DNA of 64,000 nucleotides from Pseudobdellovibrionaceae bacterium (GTDB taxonomy: Bacteria > Bdellovibrionota > Bdellovibrionia > Bdellovibrionales > Bdellovibrionaceae). This document shows, one piece after another, positions 26,629-35,904 of the stretch (position 1 is its first letter; each line of letters starts with the position of its first letter). The position numbers were made by a program, and so were the translations under genes. The notes under the pieces were generated by a model, which was not told the DNA's origin, did not search any database, and was given only the letters and a program-made list of their open reading frames with translations. The DNA lies in the NCBI GenBank assembly GCA_019637875.1, contig JAHBUW010000003.1:298175-362174 (forward strand), read 5' to 3'.

Positions 26629-28205
26629 AGCGACCCCCGACGGAAGACGAATTCGTTTTTCTTACGCGTTTCCACGGTCACGCGGTCCTGAGGCTTCTGG
26701 ACTTCCACGAAAGTCGAAGGCTCGGCGCGGAAGATCAGGTTCTGACCGGTCAGCAGCTGGGCCGCGTCCGTCAGGCTGAGGGCTTCGTTCACGATGGTGG
26801 TGACCTTTTTGATCTTCTGGGCCAGGCCCTTGAAGTTCACGAAGGTGCCGTCCTTTTCCAAGTACGACTTCATGGGAATCTGCCACACATTGCCCGAGCT
26901 CAGTTTTTCGACGAACTCGTTCTTCGTGCTTTGCATCCAGATCAGGTTTTCCGCCTGGCTCAAGAGCTTCACTTTTTCTTCGATGTCCGGGAAGACGAAG
27001 AAGTTTTCGGGACCGGCGACGACGACGGTTTTGATCTTCTTCGACTTCAGGCCTTCCACCAGGTCATTCCAACCCGCGGTGATCCCGTGCTGCGCGAGCA
27101 CGGACAACAGGCCCTTGGTGTTCGGGTTCTTGTCCCCGCGTTTCAGCAATCCATCGAAAGCTTCGAAACTTTCGGGATTGTTGATCCAATGGAAGATGTT
27201 TTTCGTACCGACATTCGAGACGAAGTTCGCGATGATGGTTTCGTACTCTTCCGAGGTGTACTGGCCCGTCAAGACCAGCGCCACGGACGAGCCCCCCGCC
27301 TTCACGACCGCGCCGGCTTCTTTCGCCGCCGCGCCGGGAGCGAGCTCTTCCCAACCGTTTTTGCCCAGACGACGGCCCTTCAGCCAACGCGCATCGCGGT
27401 TCACGAACTTGTAGAAGTCGCGACCGGAATCGCTCATCCAGTGACCGTTCACGTCGGGATTGTAGATCGGCTTCGCGCGGAAGAATCCTTCTTTGTTGAA
27501 GTACACGCGAACGTTACAGCCCGTCGAGCAGCCGGTGCAGACCGTGGGCGCATCTTTGAGATACCAAACCCGTTGGCGGAACCGGAAGTCTTTCGCGGTC
27601 AGCGCGCCGACCGGGCAGATGTCCACCGTATTCAGTGAGTACGCATTGTCGAGTTCGACGCCGTCGTGGGTGCCGATCTCGGCGTGGTCCCCGCGATTGA
27701 AGATCCCCAGCTCGTTCGTCTTCGTGACTTCTTCGGTGAAGCGCACGCAACGCGAACACAGGATGCAACGCTCGGAATCCAGAACCACGGTGGGTCCCAG
27801 ATCGACGACCTTGTGTTTTTTGACTTTCTTTTCGGCCATCTCGGGATTGTATTTCCCGAATTCCATATACTGGTCTTGCAGACCGCACTCACCGGCTTGG
27901 TCGCAGATCGGGCAATCCAAGGGGTGATTGATCAAATGGAAATCCAAACCCCACTTCGCGGCGTCTTTCACCTTTTCCGAAGTGTTGTTCACTTTCATGC
28001 CTTCAGTGACCACGGTATTGCACGCGATCTGCAGGCGGGGATTTCCTTCGATCTCGACCATACACAAGCGGCACACGCCCGCGACCGACAAACCGGGGTG
28101 CCAGCAGTAGTGAGCAATGGATTGCTCATTGTTTTTCATGGCCTCGATGATCGTCGTTCCTTCTTTGACTTCGAGCTCGACGCCATTAATGGTGCATTTC
28201 GGCAT
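26625..28205 (-). CDS. nuoG: NADH-quinone oxidoreductase subunit G (short form)
   Basis: 526 aa. The N-terminal ~220 residues carry the [2Fe-2S] ferredoxin domain (HYCWHPGLSVAGVCRLC), the His-ligated 4Fe-4S region with DCPICDQAGECGLQD, and CILCSRCVRF. A further four-Cys 4Fe-4S motif is CTGCSTGCNVRVY. The following molybdopterin-oxidoreductase-like domain is reduced: the protein is well short of E. coli NuoG (~900 aa) and shorter than most ~690-aa homologues. The ATG at 28205 (MPKCTINGVELEV) overlaps nuoF by 20 bases. The Fe-S chain needed for electron transfer looks complete. Confidence 0.93.
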   Translation of the reverse strand: MPKCTINGVELEVKEGTTIIEAMKNNEQSIAHYCWHPGLSVAGVCRLCMVEIEGNPRLQIACNTVVTEGMKVNNTSEKVKDAAKWGLDFHLINHPLDCPICDQAGECGLQDQYMEFGKYNPEMAEKKVKKHKVVDLGPTVVLDSERCILCSRCVRFTEEVTKTNELGIFNRGDHAEIGTHDGVELDNAYSLNTVDICPVGALTAKDFRFRQRVWYLKDAPTVCTGCSTGCNVRVYFNKEGFFRAKPIYNPDVNGHWMSDSGRDFYKFVNRDARWLKGRRLGKNGWEELAPGAAAKEAGAVVKAGGSSVALVLTGQYTSEEYETIIANFVSNVGTKNIFHWINNPESFEAFDGLLKRGDKNPNTKGLLSVLAQHGITAGWNDLVEGLKSKKIKTVVVAGPENFFVFPDIEEKVKLLSQAENLIWMQSTKNEFVEKLSSGNVWQIPMKSYLEKDGTFVNFKGLAQKIKKVTTIVNEALSLTDAAQLLTGQNLIFRAEPSTFVEVQKPQDRVTVETRKKNEFVFRRGSL

Positions 28206-29505
28206 ACGCCACCCCTTTAACTTTCGAACGACCTTCGCGCACATAGTACTCGAATTCGTCGCGGAACTTGCTCACGAAGCTGATGACCGGCAAAGCCGCC
28301 GCATCCGAAAGCGCGCAGATCGTGCGCCCCTTCATGTTGTCGGCCACTTTCACCAGAAGATCGATGTCTTGCAGACGGCCGCGGCCCGACAGGATCGAAT
28401 GGACGATCTTGTCCAACCAGCCCGTGCCTTCACGGCAGGGCGTGCACTGACCGCAAGATTCGTGATGATAGAAATGAGTCAAATTCGCCAGCGCCTCGAC
28501 CATGCAGGTCGTATCGTCCAGCACGATGACCGCGCCCGAACCGAGCATCGAACCCATCTGCGCCAGACATTCGTAGTCGAGCGTCGCGCGGTTCGCTTCT
28601 TCCGCGGTCAAAACCGGCGAAGAGCTTCCGCCGGGAATCACGGCTTTCAGCTGACGACCGGGGCGAAGGCCGCCCGCCATCGAGATCAAATCTTTGAGCG
28701 GATACGCGAGGGGCACTTCGAAGTTCCCGCCGTGCACGACCGCGCCGCTGATCGAGAAGAGCTTCGTGCCCGCCGACTTTTCGGTGCCGAATTTGCGGTA
28801 AGCCGCCGCGCCGTCACGGATGATCGGGATGACCGCCGCGAGCGTCTCAACGTTATTCACGATGGTGGGTTTGCGCAGATAACCCTGCACCGCCGGGAAG
28901 GGCGGTTTCAGCTTCGGCTGGCCTTTCAGGCCTTCGAGCGACGAGATCATCCCGGTCTCTTCACCGCAGATGTAAGCGCCCGCCCCCGAATAAACGTCCA
29001 TCTCGTGGTCGAAACCCGAGCCCAGGATGTTTTTGCCGAGGTAACCGGCCTTCTTCGCTTCTTCGATCGCGGCGAGCAAGATGCGGATCGAGACGTAGTA
29101 CTCGCCACGGACGTAGATGTAGGACTTTTTCGAGCCGATCGCGAAGGCCGACATGATCATGCCTTCGATCAACTGGTGCGGAGCGCGCTCCATCATCAGA
29201 CGATCTTTGAACGTGCCGGGTTCGCCTTCATCCGCGTTGCAGAGAAGATAGCGGGGCTCATTGTTTTTCGGCAGGAAGCTCCACTTGGTGCCGGTCGGGA
29301 AACCCGCGCCACCACGGCCGCGCAAGCCCGAAGCCTTCACTTCGTCGATGATCTGCTGGGGCTGCATTTTGAGGGCTTTTTCCAGCGTCTTGTAACCGCC
29401 GTTTTTCTTGTAGCCCTCAAGACCGCGGAACTCGTCCAGGTGGTAGAACTCCGATAGCAGTTTCGACTGACCCGGAACGTGGGTGCAATTGATGCTTCCG
29501 CTCAT
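28186..29505 (-). CDS. nuoF: NADH-quinone oxidoreductase subunit F
   Basis: 439 aa NADH-binding subunit holding FMN and cluster N3. The FMN/NADH glycine-rich segment is GLRGRGGAGFPTG, followed by CNADEGEPGTFKDR. The N3 cysteines are in ESCGQCTPCREGTGW with the fourth Cys further on. The start at 29505 (MSGSINC) overlaps the nuoE stop by 4 bases, and upstream in-frame sequence is the nuoE shadow. Full length for the family. Confidence 0.96.
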   Translation of the reverse strand: MSGSINCTHVPGQSKLLSEFYHLDEFRGLEGYKKNGGYKTLEKALKMQPQQIIDEVKASGLRGRGGAGFPTGTKWSFLPKNNEPRYLLCNADEGEPGTFKDRLMMERAPHQLIEGMIMSAFAIGSKKSYIYVRGEYYVSIRILLAAIEEAKKAGYLGKNILGSGFDHEMDVYSGAGAYICGEETGMISSLEGLKGQPKLKPPFPAVQGYLRKPTIVNNVETLAAVIPIIRDGAAAYRKFGTEKSAGTKLFSISGAVVHGGNFEVPLAYPLKDLISMAGGLRPGRQLKAVIPGGSSSPVLTAEEANRATLDYECLAQMGSMLGSGAVIVLDDTTCMVEALANLTHFYHHESCGQCTPCREGTGWLDKIVHSILSGRGRLQDIDLLVKVADNMKGRTICALSDAAALPVISFVSKFRDEFEYYVREGRSKVKGVAYAEMHH

Positions 29506-29975
29506 TTCAAGCTCCTCAAAAGATTCATCGCGGATTCGGGCGTGAGGTTCTCGTGGTACTCGTCGTTGACCATCATCATGGGCGCGGTTCCGCAACTGCC
29601 CAGACACTCCGCGCGCGAAATCGAGAATTTCCCGTCGGCGGTGACCTCGTTCATTTTCACTTTCAGTTCTTTGCACATGTGGTTCACCAGATCCTGCGCG
29701 CCATTCACATGGCAGCTCAGCGTCTGGCAAACTTGCACATGGTACTTACCGACGCTCTTCTGATTGAACATCGTGTAGAACGTGAACACTTCGTTGATGC
29801 GCGATTCGGGAAGACCCAGCACTTTCGACAGCGTACGGATCACATCCTGGCTGATCCAGCCGTTGTTTTCTTTCTGCGCGATGTACAAGGACGGGATGAT
29901 CGCCGACTCGACGGTCTCGTAGCGGGTCATCTCTTTCTTCACTTTTTGCAGGCCTTCGGCCGAGAGTTCAAACAT
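29502..29975 (-). CDS. nuoE: NADH-quinone oxidoreductase subunit E
   Basis: 157 aa thioredoxin-like [2Fe-2S] subunit (cluster N1a). The four ligands are in VCQTLSC and ECLGSCGTAP. Family N-terminal helices (YIAQKENNGWISQDVIRTLSKVLGLP) are intact. It begins 13 bases after nuoCD and overlaps nuoF by 4 bases. Confidence 0.96.
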   Translation of the reverse strand: MFELSAEGLQKVKKEMTRYETVESAIIPSLYIAQKENNGWISQDVIRTLSKVLGLPESRINEVFTFYTMFNQKSVGKYHVQVCQTLSCHVNGAQDLVNHMCKELKVKMNEVTADGKFSISRAECLGSCGTAPMMMVNDEYHENLTPESAMNLLRSLK

Positions 29976-29988
29976 CGTGGGCTCCTGC

Positions 29989-31671
29989 TTAACGGTCGAG
30001 TTCGCCGGCGATAAGGTTCATCGAAGCGATGGTCGCGATCGCGTCCGCGATCATGCCACCCTTCACCACGGTGGGGAAAGACGAGTAGATCGGGAAGCAA
30101 GGGGGACGCACCTTCAAACGGTAGGGATTTCCGCTGCCGTCCGAAACCAAATAGAAACCGAGCTCGCCGTTCGCCGCTTCGGTCGCATCGTAAGTGTCGC
30201 CAATCGGAGGACGGAGACCCTTGATGATGAGCATGAAGTGGTTCATCAGACCTTCGATGTTTCCGTAAACGTCTTTCTTCTCGGGCAGCACGATCCCTTT
30301 GTCGCGGATCGTGTAATCACCCGAAGGAACGTTTTTGCAGATCTGCTCGATGATCCGGATCGACTGGCGCATCTCTTCCACGCGAACCAGGTAGCGATCA
30401 TAGATGTCGCCGCTGGTGCCGACGGGAATGTCGAAGTCGAGCTGGTCGTAGCCGTAGTAAGGTTGCAGCTTACGCAAATCCATCCCCACGCCCGAAGCGC
30501 GCAGCAAGGGACCGGTATAGCCCCAAGCCAAAGCGTCCTGCGCGGTCACCGGCAAAACGCCGCGGGTCCGCTTGATGAAGATCTTGTTGTCCAGCGCCAG
30601 CGCCGAGAATTCGTCCAGCTCCGCGCGCATGTCCTTACAGAAATCCAGAACCAGATCGAACCAACCGTCGGGAGCGTCCTGCGCCATGCCGCCCACGCGG
30701 GTCATAGAGACGGTCAAACGGGCGCCGCAAAGTTTTTCGAAAAGATCGTACACACGCTCACGGTAAGTGAACATATGGAAGAAGCCCGTCAACGCACCCA
30801 AATCCAGCGCGCCGGTTCCCACCGAAATATGGTGGTCGATGATCCGCGAAAGCTCGGCCAGGATGATCCGCAGCGCCTGCGCGCGCGGCGGGATCGTCAC
30901 GCCCAGGATTTTCTCGACGGTCTTGCAGTAACCGATGTTGTTCATCGGCGCCGAACAGTAGTTCAGACGGTCGGTGTACGGGATGACTTGGTTGTAGGGA
31001 TGGGTTTCCGCCATCTTTTCGAAACAGCGGTGCAGGTAGCCGATCTCGACGCCGGCGCGCGCGATCGTCTCGCCGTCCATTTCAGCCATGACCCGCAAAG
31101 TTCCGTGCATCGCCGGATGGGAGGGTCCGATGTTCAGCGGCTGGAAATTGTCATTGAGCACATCGCCGCGCTCATCGCCGACGTTGTCGAAGTGAATCGG
31201 CAAGGTCGATGTGCAGTGCTGCTGACGATCCGCTTCGTAGTCTTTGCGCAAAGGGTGACCCACGAATTGATGGTGGGTCAGAATCCGGCGCAGGTTCGGG
31301 TGGCCTTTGAAAACGATCCCGAACATGTCGTAAGCTTCGCGCTCGAACCAATCGGCACCGCGGAAGATGCCGATCAAAGTATCGATGGACTCGCCTTCCG
31401 CCAGACGCACCTTCAAACGCACGCGACGGGCGTTTTTGGTGTTCAGCAGGTGGTAGACGACGTCGAAACGTTTCGCACGGTTCGGATAGTCGACACCGCA
31501 AAGATCGACGAAGAAGTCGAAGTGGCCTTGCTCTTTCAAAAAGCGAATGACGGCGATGATGTTGTCCGCGGGGACGACGATCGCGTCGTCACCGAACTGC
31601 TGCGCGAACTCGAACGCGTCGATGTTGAACGACGACGCGAGTTCTTTCTTGAGCGTTTCCAAATTACTCAT
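29989..31671 (-). CDS. nuoCD: NADH-quinone oxidoreductase subunits C and D, fused
   Basis: 560 aa. Residues ~1-165 are the NuoC (30 kDa) part with the signature [22 protein letters not shown]. Residues ~175-560 are the NuoD (49 kDa) part with [24 protein letters not shown], and near the end [11 protein letters not shown]. Together with NuoB the D part forms the quinone-binding pocket. Fusion of C and D is known in E. coli and several proteobacterial lineages, and fits a Bdellovibrio-like organism. The start overlaps the nuoB stop by 8 bases. Confidence 0.96.
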   Translation of the reverse strand: MSNLETLKKELASSFNIDAFEFAQQFGDDAIVVPADNIIAVIRFLKEQGHFDFFVDLCGVDYPNRAKRFDVVYHLLNTKNARRVRLKVRLAEGESIDTLIGIFRGADWFEREAYDMFGIVFKGHPNLRRILTHHQFVGHPLRKDYEADRQQHCTSTLPIHFDNVGDERGDVLNDNFQPLNIGPSHPAMHGTLRVMAEMDGETIARAGVEIGYLHRCFEKMAETHPYNQVIPYTDRLNYCSAPMNNIGYCKTVEKILGVTIPPRAQALRIILAELSRIIDHHISVGTGALDLGALTGFFHMFTYRERVYDLFEKLCGARLTVSMTRVGGMAQDAPDGWFDLVLDFCKDMRAELDEFSALALDNKIFIKRTRGVLPVTAQDALAWGYTGPLLRASGVGMDLRKLQPYYGYDQLDFDIPVGTSGDIYDRYLVRVEEMRQSIRIIEQICKNVPSGDYTIRDKGIVLPEKKDVYGNIEGLMNHFMLIIKGLRPPIGDTYDATEAANGELGFYLVSDGSGNPYRLKVRPPCFPIYSSFPTVVKGGMIADAIATIASMNLIAGELDR

Positions 31672-32236
31672 AGTCCGGAGCCTTCCATTGGTCTTTCCAC
31701 GGGCGAGGCGTGTGATCTTTGATCATTTTCTGGAGCGTCATGATGCCATCGAGAACCGCTTCGGGAGTCGGAGGGCAACCGGGGACGTAAACGTCGACGG
31801 GAATGACTTTATCGGCGCCTTGCAGGACGTGATACGCACGGTAGAAACCGCCCGACGAAGCGCACGCGCCCATCGAGATCACGTACTTCGGCTCGAGCAT
31901 TTGACGGTAAATGCGCACGAGGATCGGCGCCATTTTTTCGGTGATGGTGCCCGCGACGATCAGCAGATCGCTCTGACGGGGCGAGAAGCGCACGACTTCC
32001 GCGCCGAAACGCGCGAGATCGTACTTCGGTCCCATCACGCTCATGAGTTCGATTCCGCAGCACGCGGTTCCGAACGGCAAAGGCCACATGGAGTTCCGAC
32101 GTCCCCACGCCACAACGGCATCGAGACGAGTCGTCATCGCGAACGAGCGCGACGGATCGTGAGCGTCTTGCGTGCCAGTCGCGATTTGAATCGACGACGG
32201 AGCAGACGCGTTGATTTGGGTGTCCTGTTCAGACAT
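31664..32236 (-). CDS. nuoB: NADH-quinone oxidoreductase subunit B
   Basis: 190 aa carrying cluster N2, the final electron donor to quinone. The adjacent cysteines and conserved Glu are in [15 protein letters not shown], and the remaining ligands are in [10 protein letters not shown] and [12 protein letters not shown]. It has an N-terminal polar extension of about 30 residues. The ATG at 32236 is chosen because gagg lies 8 bases upstream; a GTG three codons earlier is in frame. It is the first gene of nuoB-CD-E-F-G-I. nuoA, normally just upstream, is absent here. Confidence 0.95.
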   Translation of the reverse strand: MSEQDTQINASAPSSIQIATGTQDAHDPSRSFAMTTRLDAVVAWGRRNSMWPLPFGTACCGIELMSVMGPKYDLARFGAEVVRFSPRQSDLLIVAGTITEKMAPILVRIYRQMLEPKYVISMGACASSGGFYRAYHVLQGADKVIPVDVYVPGCPPTPEAVLDGIMTLQKMIKDHTPRPWKDQWKAPDYE

Positions 32237-32477
32237 TTGAAACACCTCGCAATATTCTCAATAGATTTGCATCTTTCCCTTCATTTTGTCGCAGATTCAG
32301 CAAGTGAAGTCATGAACTTTCAAGGGGTTGGTAGAGGTTCGGAGTTGCAGAGTTTCGCTTCGAAAACTAGCATCCGATTTTGGGCGTGCGAATGATTCGG
32401 GCGCTTGCCGTGACGGACTCTCCTTCCGAGTGAAATCGGAGGAGGAATCCGGCCTTCGGCCCAACTAAGGAGGGGAA

Positions 32478-33965
32478 ATGACAACTCACAGCATGAGAGC
32501 GATTCTCATTTTTGCGGTCACCGGACTGCTCGGACTCAGCGCTCTCGGACAAAACACCAAACGCGAGACCGCGCGAACCGATGTGCGAACATTGGTGAAG
32601 TTCAAAGGCAAAGCCGAAATCTCGAAAACCTATGGCTGGATGACCACGAAATCCGGCTGGGACGTTTCGCAAATCACCGACCAATGGGTCCTGGTGAAAG
32701 GCGCCGATGTGGCGGCCGTCCAAAATCGCCTCATGTCCATGATGTCGACCGAAAGTGAAATCGAATTCACCCAACCCGACTACCCGATCCGCCTGATGCA
32801 CGACTGGCGCATCCAAGATCCCCTCCGCCGCGCCGCAATTCAGCGCAGCGCTAAAGCCCTCGCCCGCTTCCAAAAGACCATGCCCGCCGACAACCCCGAG
32901 TTCCCCACCGATCTGACGACCGGCACGGGCGCGGACCCGGATTTCGCGAAACAGTGGGGCATGCACAATGCCGAAGTCGCCGAGGCTTGGCGCAAGAATA
33001 AAGACGCGCGGGGCGTGATCGTCGCGGTCATCGACACCGGCGTCGACTACACCCACGAAGACCTGCGTCCGAATCTTTGGATCAACAAAAAAGAGATCCC
33101 CGGCAACGGCATCGATGACGATGGCAACGGCTACATCGACGACGTTCTGGGTTGGGATTTCGCCGCGAACGACAACAAACCCTTCGACCTCGCCATGGAG
33201 CCCTTGAAGGTCATCACCACGGGCGGAAACCCCGGTCACGGCACCCACTGCGCGGGCAACGTCGGCGCACGCGGCGACAACGGCCTGGGCATCGCGGGCG
33301 TCGCGCCCCACGTCCAGATCATGAGTCTGCGTTTCATCTCGGAAAAAGGCGCCGGCTACACTTCGGGCGCGATCGGTGCGATCAAGTACGCGGTCGACAA
33401 CGGCGCGAAGGTGCTTTCGAACTCGTGGGGTTCCGAGGGTGAAGACCCGAACGCCGGTGAAGAGAACAAAGCACTGCGTGATGCGGTCGCTTACGCCGAA
33501 CAGCACGGCGCGATCTTCGTCGCGGCGGCCGGCAACGGACACCGCGGTCGCGGTTACGACAACGACAACGATCCGCTCCCCGCTTATCCCGCAAGTTATC
33601 CCCACGCGAACATCATCACCGTCACCGCCATGGACGTGAACGACCGCCTGGGTTCGTTCGCGAACTGGGGCAACGTCTCGGTGGACATCGGCGCTCCCGG
33701 CCTGAATGTCTATTCGACGATGGTGGGCAACGTGTACTCCGACAAAGTCGTCGATCTGGCTTCGATCTCCGTCGACTGGGACGGCACTTCGATGGCGGCC
33801 CCGCACGTCGCGGGAGCGGCGGCTCTGTACTGGGGCGCAAATCCGACGAAGACGTGGCAAGAGGTCAAGGACGCGATCCTGAAGTCGGCGACTCCCGTCC
33901 CCGCTTTGAAAGGCAAAATCCTGACCGGCGGCAAGCTCAACGTGAACGAGATGATGAAGCACTAA
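32478..33965 (+). CDS. Exported subtilisin-like serine protease (S8)
   Basis: 495 aa. Signal peptide near residues 7-24 (AILIFAVTGLLGLSALG), a ~120-residue pro-region of the inhibitor-I9 type by position, then the S8 catalytic domain. The triad is Asp186 (VIDTGVDY), His254 (GHGTHCAG) and Ser438 (GTSMAAPHVAG), with oxyanion Asn in AAAGNGH. A possible calcium loop is NGIDDDGNGYIDDV. It probably acts in the periplasm or outside the cell, degrading prey or environmental protein. A strong aaggagggg site precedes the ATG, and a terminator follows 30 bases after the stop. Divergent from the nuo operon. Confidence 0.93.
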   Translation: MTTHSMRAILIFAVTGLLGLSALGQNTKRETARTDVRTLVKFKGKAEISKTYGWMTTKSGWDVSQITDQWVLVKGADVAAVQNRLMSMMSTESEIEFTQPDYPIRLMHDWRIQDPLRRAAIQRSAKALARFQKTMPADNPEFPTDLTTGTGADPDFAKQWGMHNAEVAEAWRKNKDARGVIVAVIDTGVDYTHEDLRPNLWINKKEIPGNGIDDDGNGYIDDVLGWDFAANDNKPFDLAMEPLKVITTGGNPGHGTHCAGNVGARGDNGLGIAGVAPHVQIMSLRFISEKGAGYTSGAIGAIKYAVDNGAKVLSNSWGSEGEDPNAGEENKALRDAVAYAEQHGAIFVAAAGNGHRGRGYDNDNDPLPAYPASYPHANIITVTAMDVNDRLGSFANWGNVSVDIGAPGLNVYSTMVGNVYSDKVVDLASISVDWDGTSMAAPHVAGAAALYWGANPTKTWQEVKDAILKSATPVPALKGKILTGGKLNVNEMMKH

Positions 33966-33994
33966 AAGTCCTCCACATCGAATTTGCTTAAAAG

Positions 33995-34024
33995 AACGGC
34001 GGGGCTTCCCCGCCGTTTTCTTTT
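33995..34024 (+). terminator. Rho-independent terminator of the S8 protease gene
   Basis: aacggcgggg and the inverted ccccgccgtt around a short loop, followed by ttctttttc. Confidence 0.88.
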
Positions 34025-34116
34025 TCGCGCGATGCCTTCCAGCATCAACCGTCGATCGCGCAGCGGTGACGTGAATGAGGTCGACTTCCCGCCCCGATGG
34101 GCCTAAACCTCGCGGG

Positions 34117-35904
34117 ATGACTGACCCCGGACTCCTGAAGAACCCGCTTTGGTACTACATTAAAAAATTCCGCAAGAGCTTCGGTCTGGGGATGTTCTTC
34201 CTCGTCATCACGAATATCCTCGACGGAATTTATCCGCTGTTCCTGGCGATGATCATCGACCGTGTGGCCGCCCATCTGGGTTTCACGTCGCTTTGGGGTC
34301 CGCTCGCCGCCTTTTTCGCCACCATGGCGGGCCTGGCGGTGTCGCGCTATTTGTGGCGCGTGCACTTCGGCAACTACCACACCCACGCGGCCGAGGATCT
34401 GCGCAATCACCTGATGGCGCATCTGTTGAAACTGACCCCACGCTTTTACCAGAAAAATCAGCTCGGCGAGCTGATGAGCCTGATCGTCAACGACGTGCAG
34501 AGCTTCCGTCAGTCCATCGGTTCGGCGATTTTGATTTTGGTCGACGGCGCGGTGATCATCGTCGTCATCCTGCCGTTGATGATCATGATGAGTTGGGAGT
34601 GGACTTGGAAGACCTTGATCTTCCTGCCGCTGGTCCCCTTCATGATCAAATCCCTGATGAACGCGATCTACCGCAAATCCAAAGAAGTGCAGGACAATCT
34701 GTCCGTGCTGTCGGGCTACGCCCAAGAGACCGTGACCGGCGTGCGCGTCCTGAAGGGCTTCGCGGTGGAAAACGAACGTTCACGCGACTACGCGAAGCTC
34801 TCGCGCACCTATCAGAACTCGAACGTCGAGCTGGCCCTCATCGATTCCTTGTGGTCCCCCGTCATGTATTTCGGCGTCGCCTCGGGCACGGTGATTTTGC
34901 TTTTCATCGGACTGGACGACGTGATGAACGGCGCGGTCACGCTGGGCACACTGGTCGCGTTCCAACGTTATATCTCAAAGATGATTTGGCCCGTGACCGC
35001 GTTGGGTCTGGGGCTTTCCCAATACAAAAAAGGGATGGCGGCCTTTGATCGCATCAAAGCCGTGCTCCTTGAAAAGCCCGACGTCGAATTCCGTGGCGGT
35101 TCGGACACCATGGAGTTCTCGGGACTGACGGTGCGGGATTTGAACTTCACTTATCCGGGAAGCGCCGAACCCGCGCTGAGGAACGTGAACCTCCAACTGC
35201 AACCCGGCGAGAAGATCGGGATCACCGGGCCCGTGGGTTCGGGGAAATCGACGCTGCTGCATCTGCTGCTGGGATTCTATCATCTGCCGCCGGGCCAGAT
35301 CACGGTGAACGACCGCGATCTGTTCGATTGGGATGAAGAGAAGCTGCGGGCGCTCTTCACCCTGATTCCCCAGGACGTTTTTCTGTTTTCGGATACGGTG
35401 CGCGCGAACATTCGCTACGCCCTACCCGAAAACCATCCGCCGCAAGCGGCCGGCGAAATCGACTTGGCCGAGCATATCCTGGACCGCGTGCAGATCCTGG
35501 ACGAGATGCGCGCCCTGCCCGGCGGGCTTGAGGCCACCTTGGGCGAACGCGGGATCAATCTTTCCGGCGGCCAGAAGCAGCGCCTGGCGCTCGCGCGTGG
35601 GCTCGTGCGGCCGACCTCGCTGATTTTGATGGACGACGTCCTGAGCGCCGTGGACTTCAAAACCGAAGAGAAAATTTTGAACGAACTCGCGCGCATGAAG
35701 ACCTCGTGTTTGATCGTCTCGCACCGGATCGCGGCGCTGAAGCATTGCGATCGCATTTTGGTCTTGAACGGCGGTCGCGTCGAAGCGCTGGGTCGTTTCG
35801 ATGACGTGCTCGCGCAAAGCCCCTTCTTCAAGGAGCTCTATGAAATTCAGGGCGGGCCGCTACCGAACGAAGACGGAGCCCCGACGAAAGGAGGCCCGCG
35901 ATGA
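34117..35904 (+). CDS. ABC exporter half-transporter with degenerate ATPase site
   Basis: 595 aa: a six-helix type-1 exporter membrane domain (about residues 20-310) then an ABC ATPase domain (335-580). Walker A is GPVGSGKST, the Q loop is LIPQDVFLFSD, and the signature is LSGGQKQR. Walker B ends LILMDDV: the catalytic Glu expected after the Walker B Asp is Asp. This is typical of the degenerate half in heterodimeric exporters such as TM287/288, MdlAB and LmrCD. The next gene supplies the canonical half with a 4-base overlap. Substrate unknown (lipid, drug or peptide). The start could lie 14 codons earlier at 34075; no strong Shine-Dalgarno decides it. Confidence 0.9.
   Translation: MTDPGLLKNPLWYYIKKFRKSFGLGMFFLVITNILDGIYPLFLAMIIDRVAAHLGFTSLWGPLAAFFATMAGLAVSRYLWRVHFGNYHTHAAEDLRNHLMAHLLKLTPRFYQKNQLGELMSLIVNDVQSFRQSIGSAILILVDGAVIIVVILPLMIMMSWEWTWKTLIFLPLVPFMIKSLMNAIYRKSKEVQDNLSVLSGYAQETVTGVRVLKGFAVENERSRDYAKLSRTYQNSNVELALIDSLWSPVMYFGVASGTVILLFIGLDDVMNGAVTLGTLVAFQRYISKMIWPVTALGLGLSQYKKGMAAFDRIKAVLLEKPDVEFRGGSDTMEFSGLTVRDLNFTYPGSAEPALRNVNLQLQPGEKIGITGPVGSGKSTLLHLLLGFYHLPPGQITVNDRDLFDWDEEKLRALFTLIPQDVFLFSDTVRANIRYALPENHPPQAAGEIDLAEHILDRVQILDEMRALPGGLEATLGERGINLSGGQKQRLALARGLVRPTSLILMDDVLSAVDFKTEEKILNELARMKTSCLIVSHRIAALKHCDRILVLNGGRVEALGRFDDVLAQSPFFKELYEIQGGPLPNEDGAPTKGGPR

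Noticed and set aside
25855..26691. Plus-strand reading frame running through the palindromic element and across nuoI
   Set aside because: It arises from the arms of the inverted repeat and the nuoI antisense; no coding evidence.
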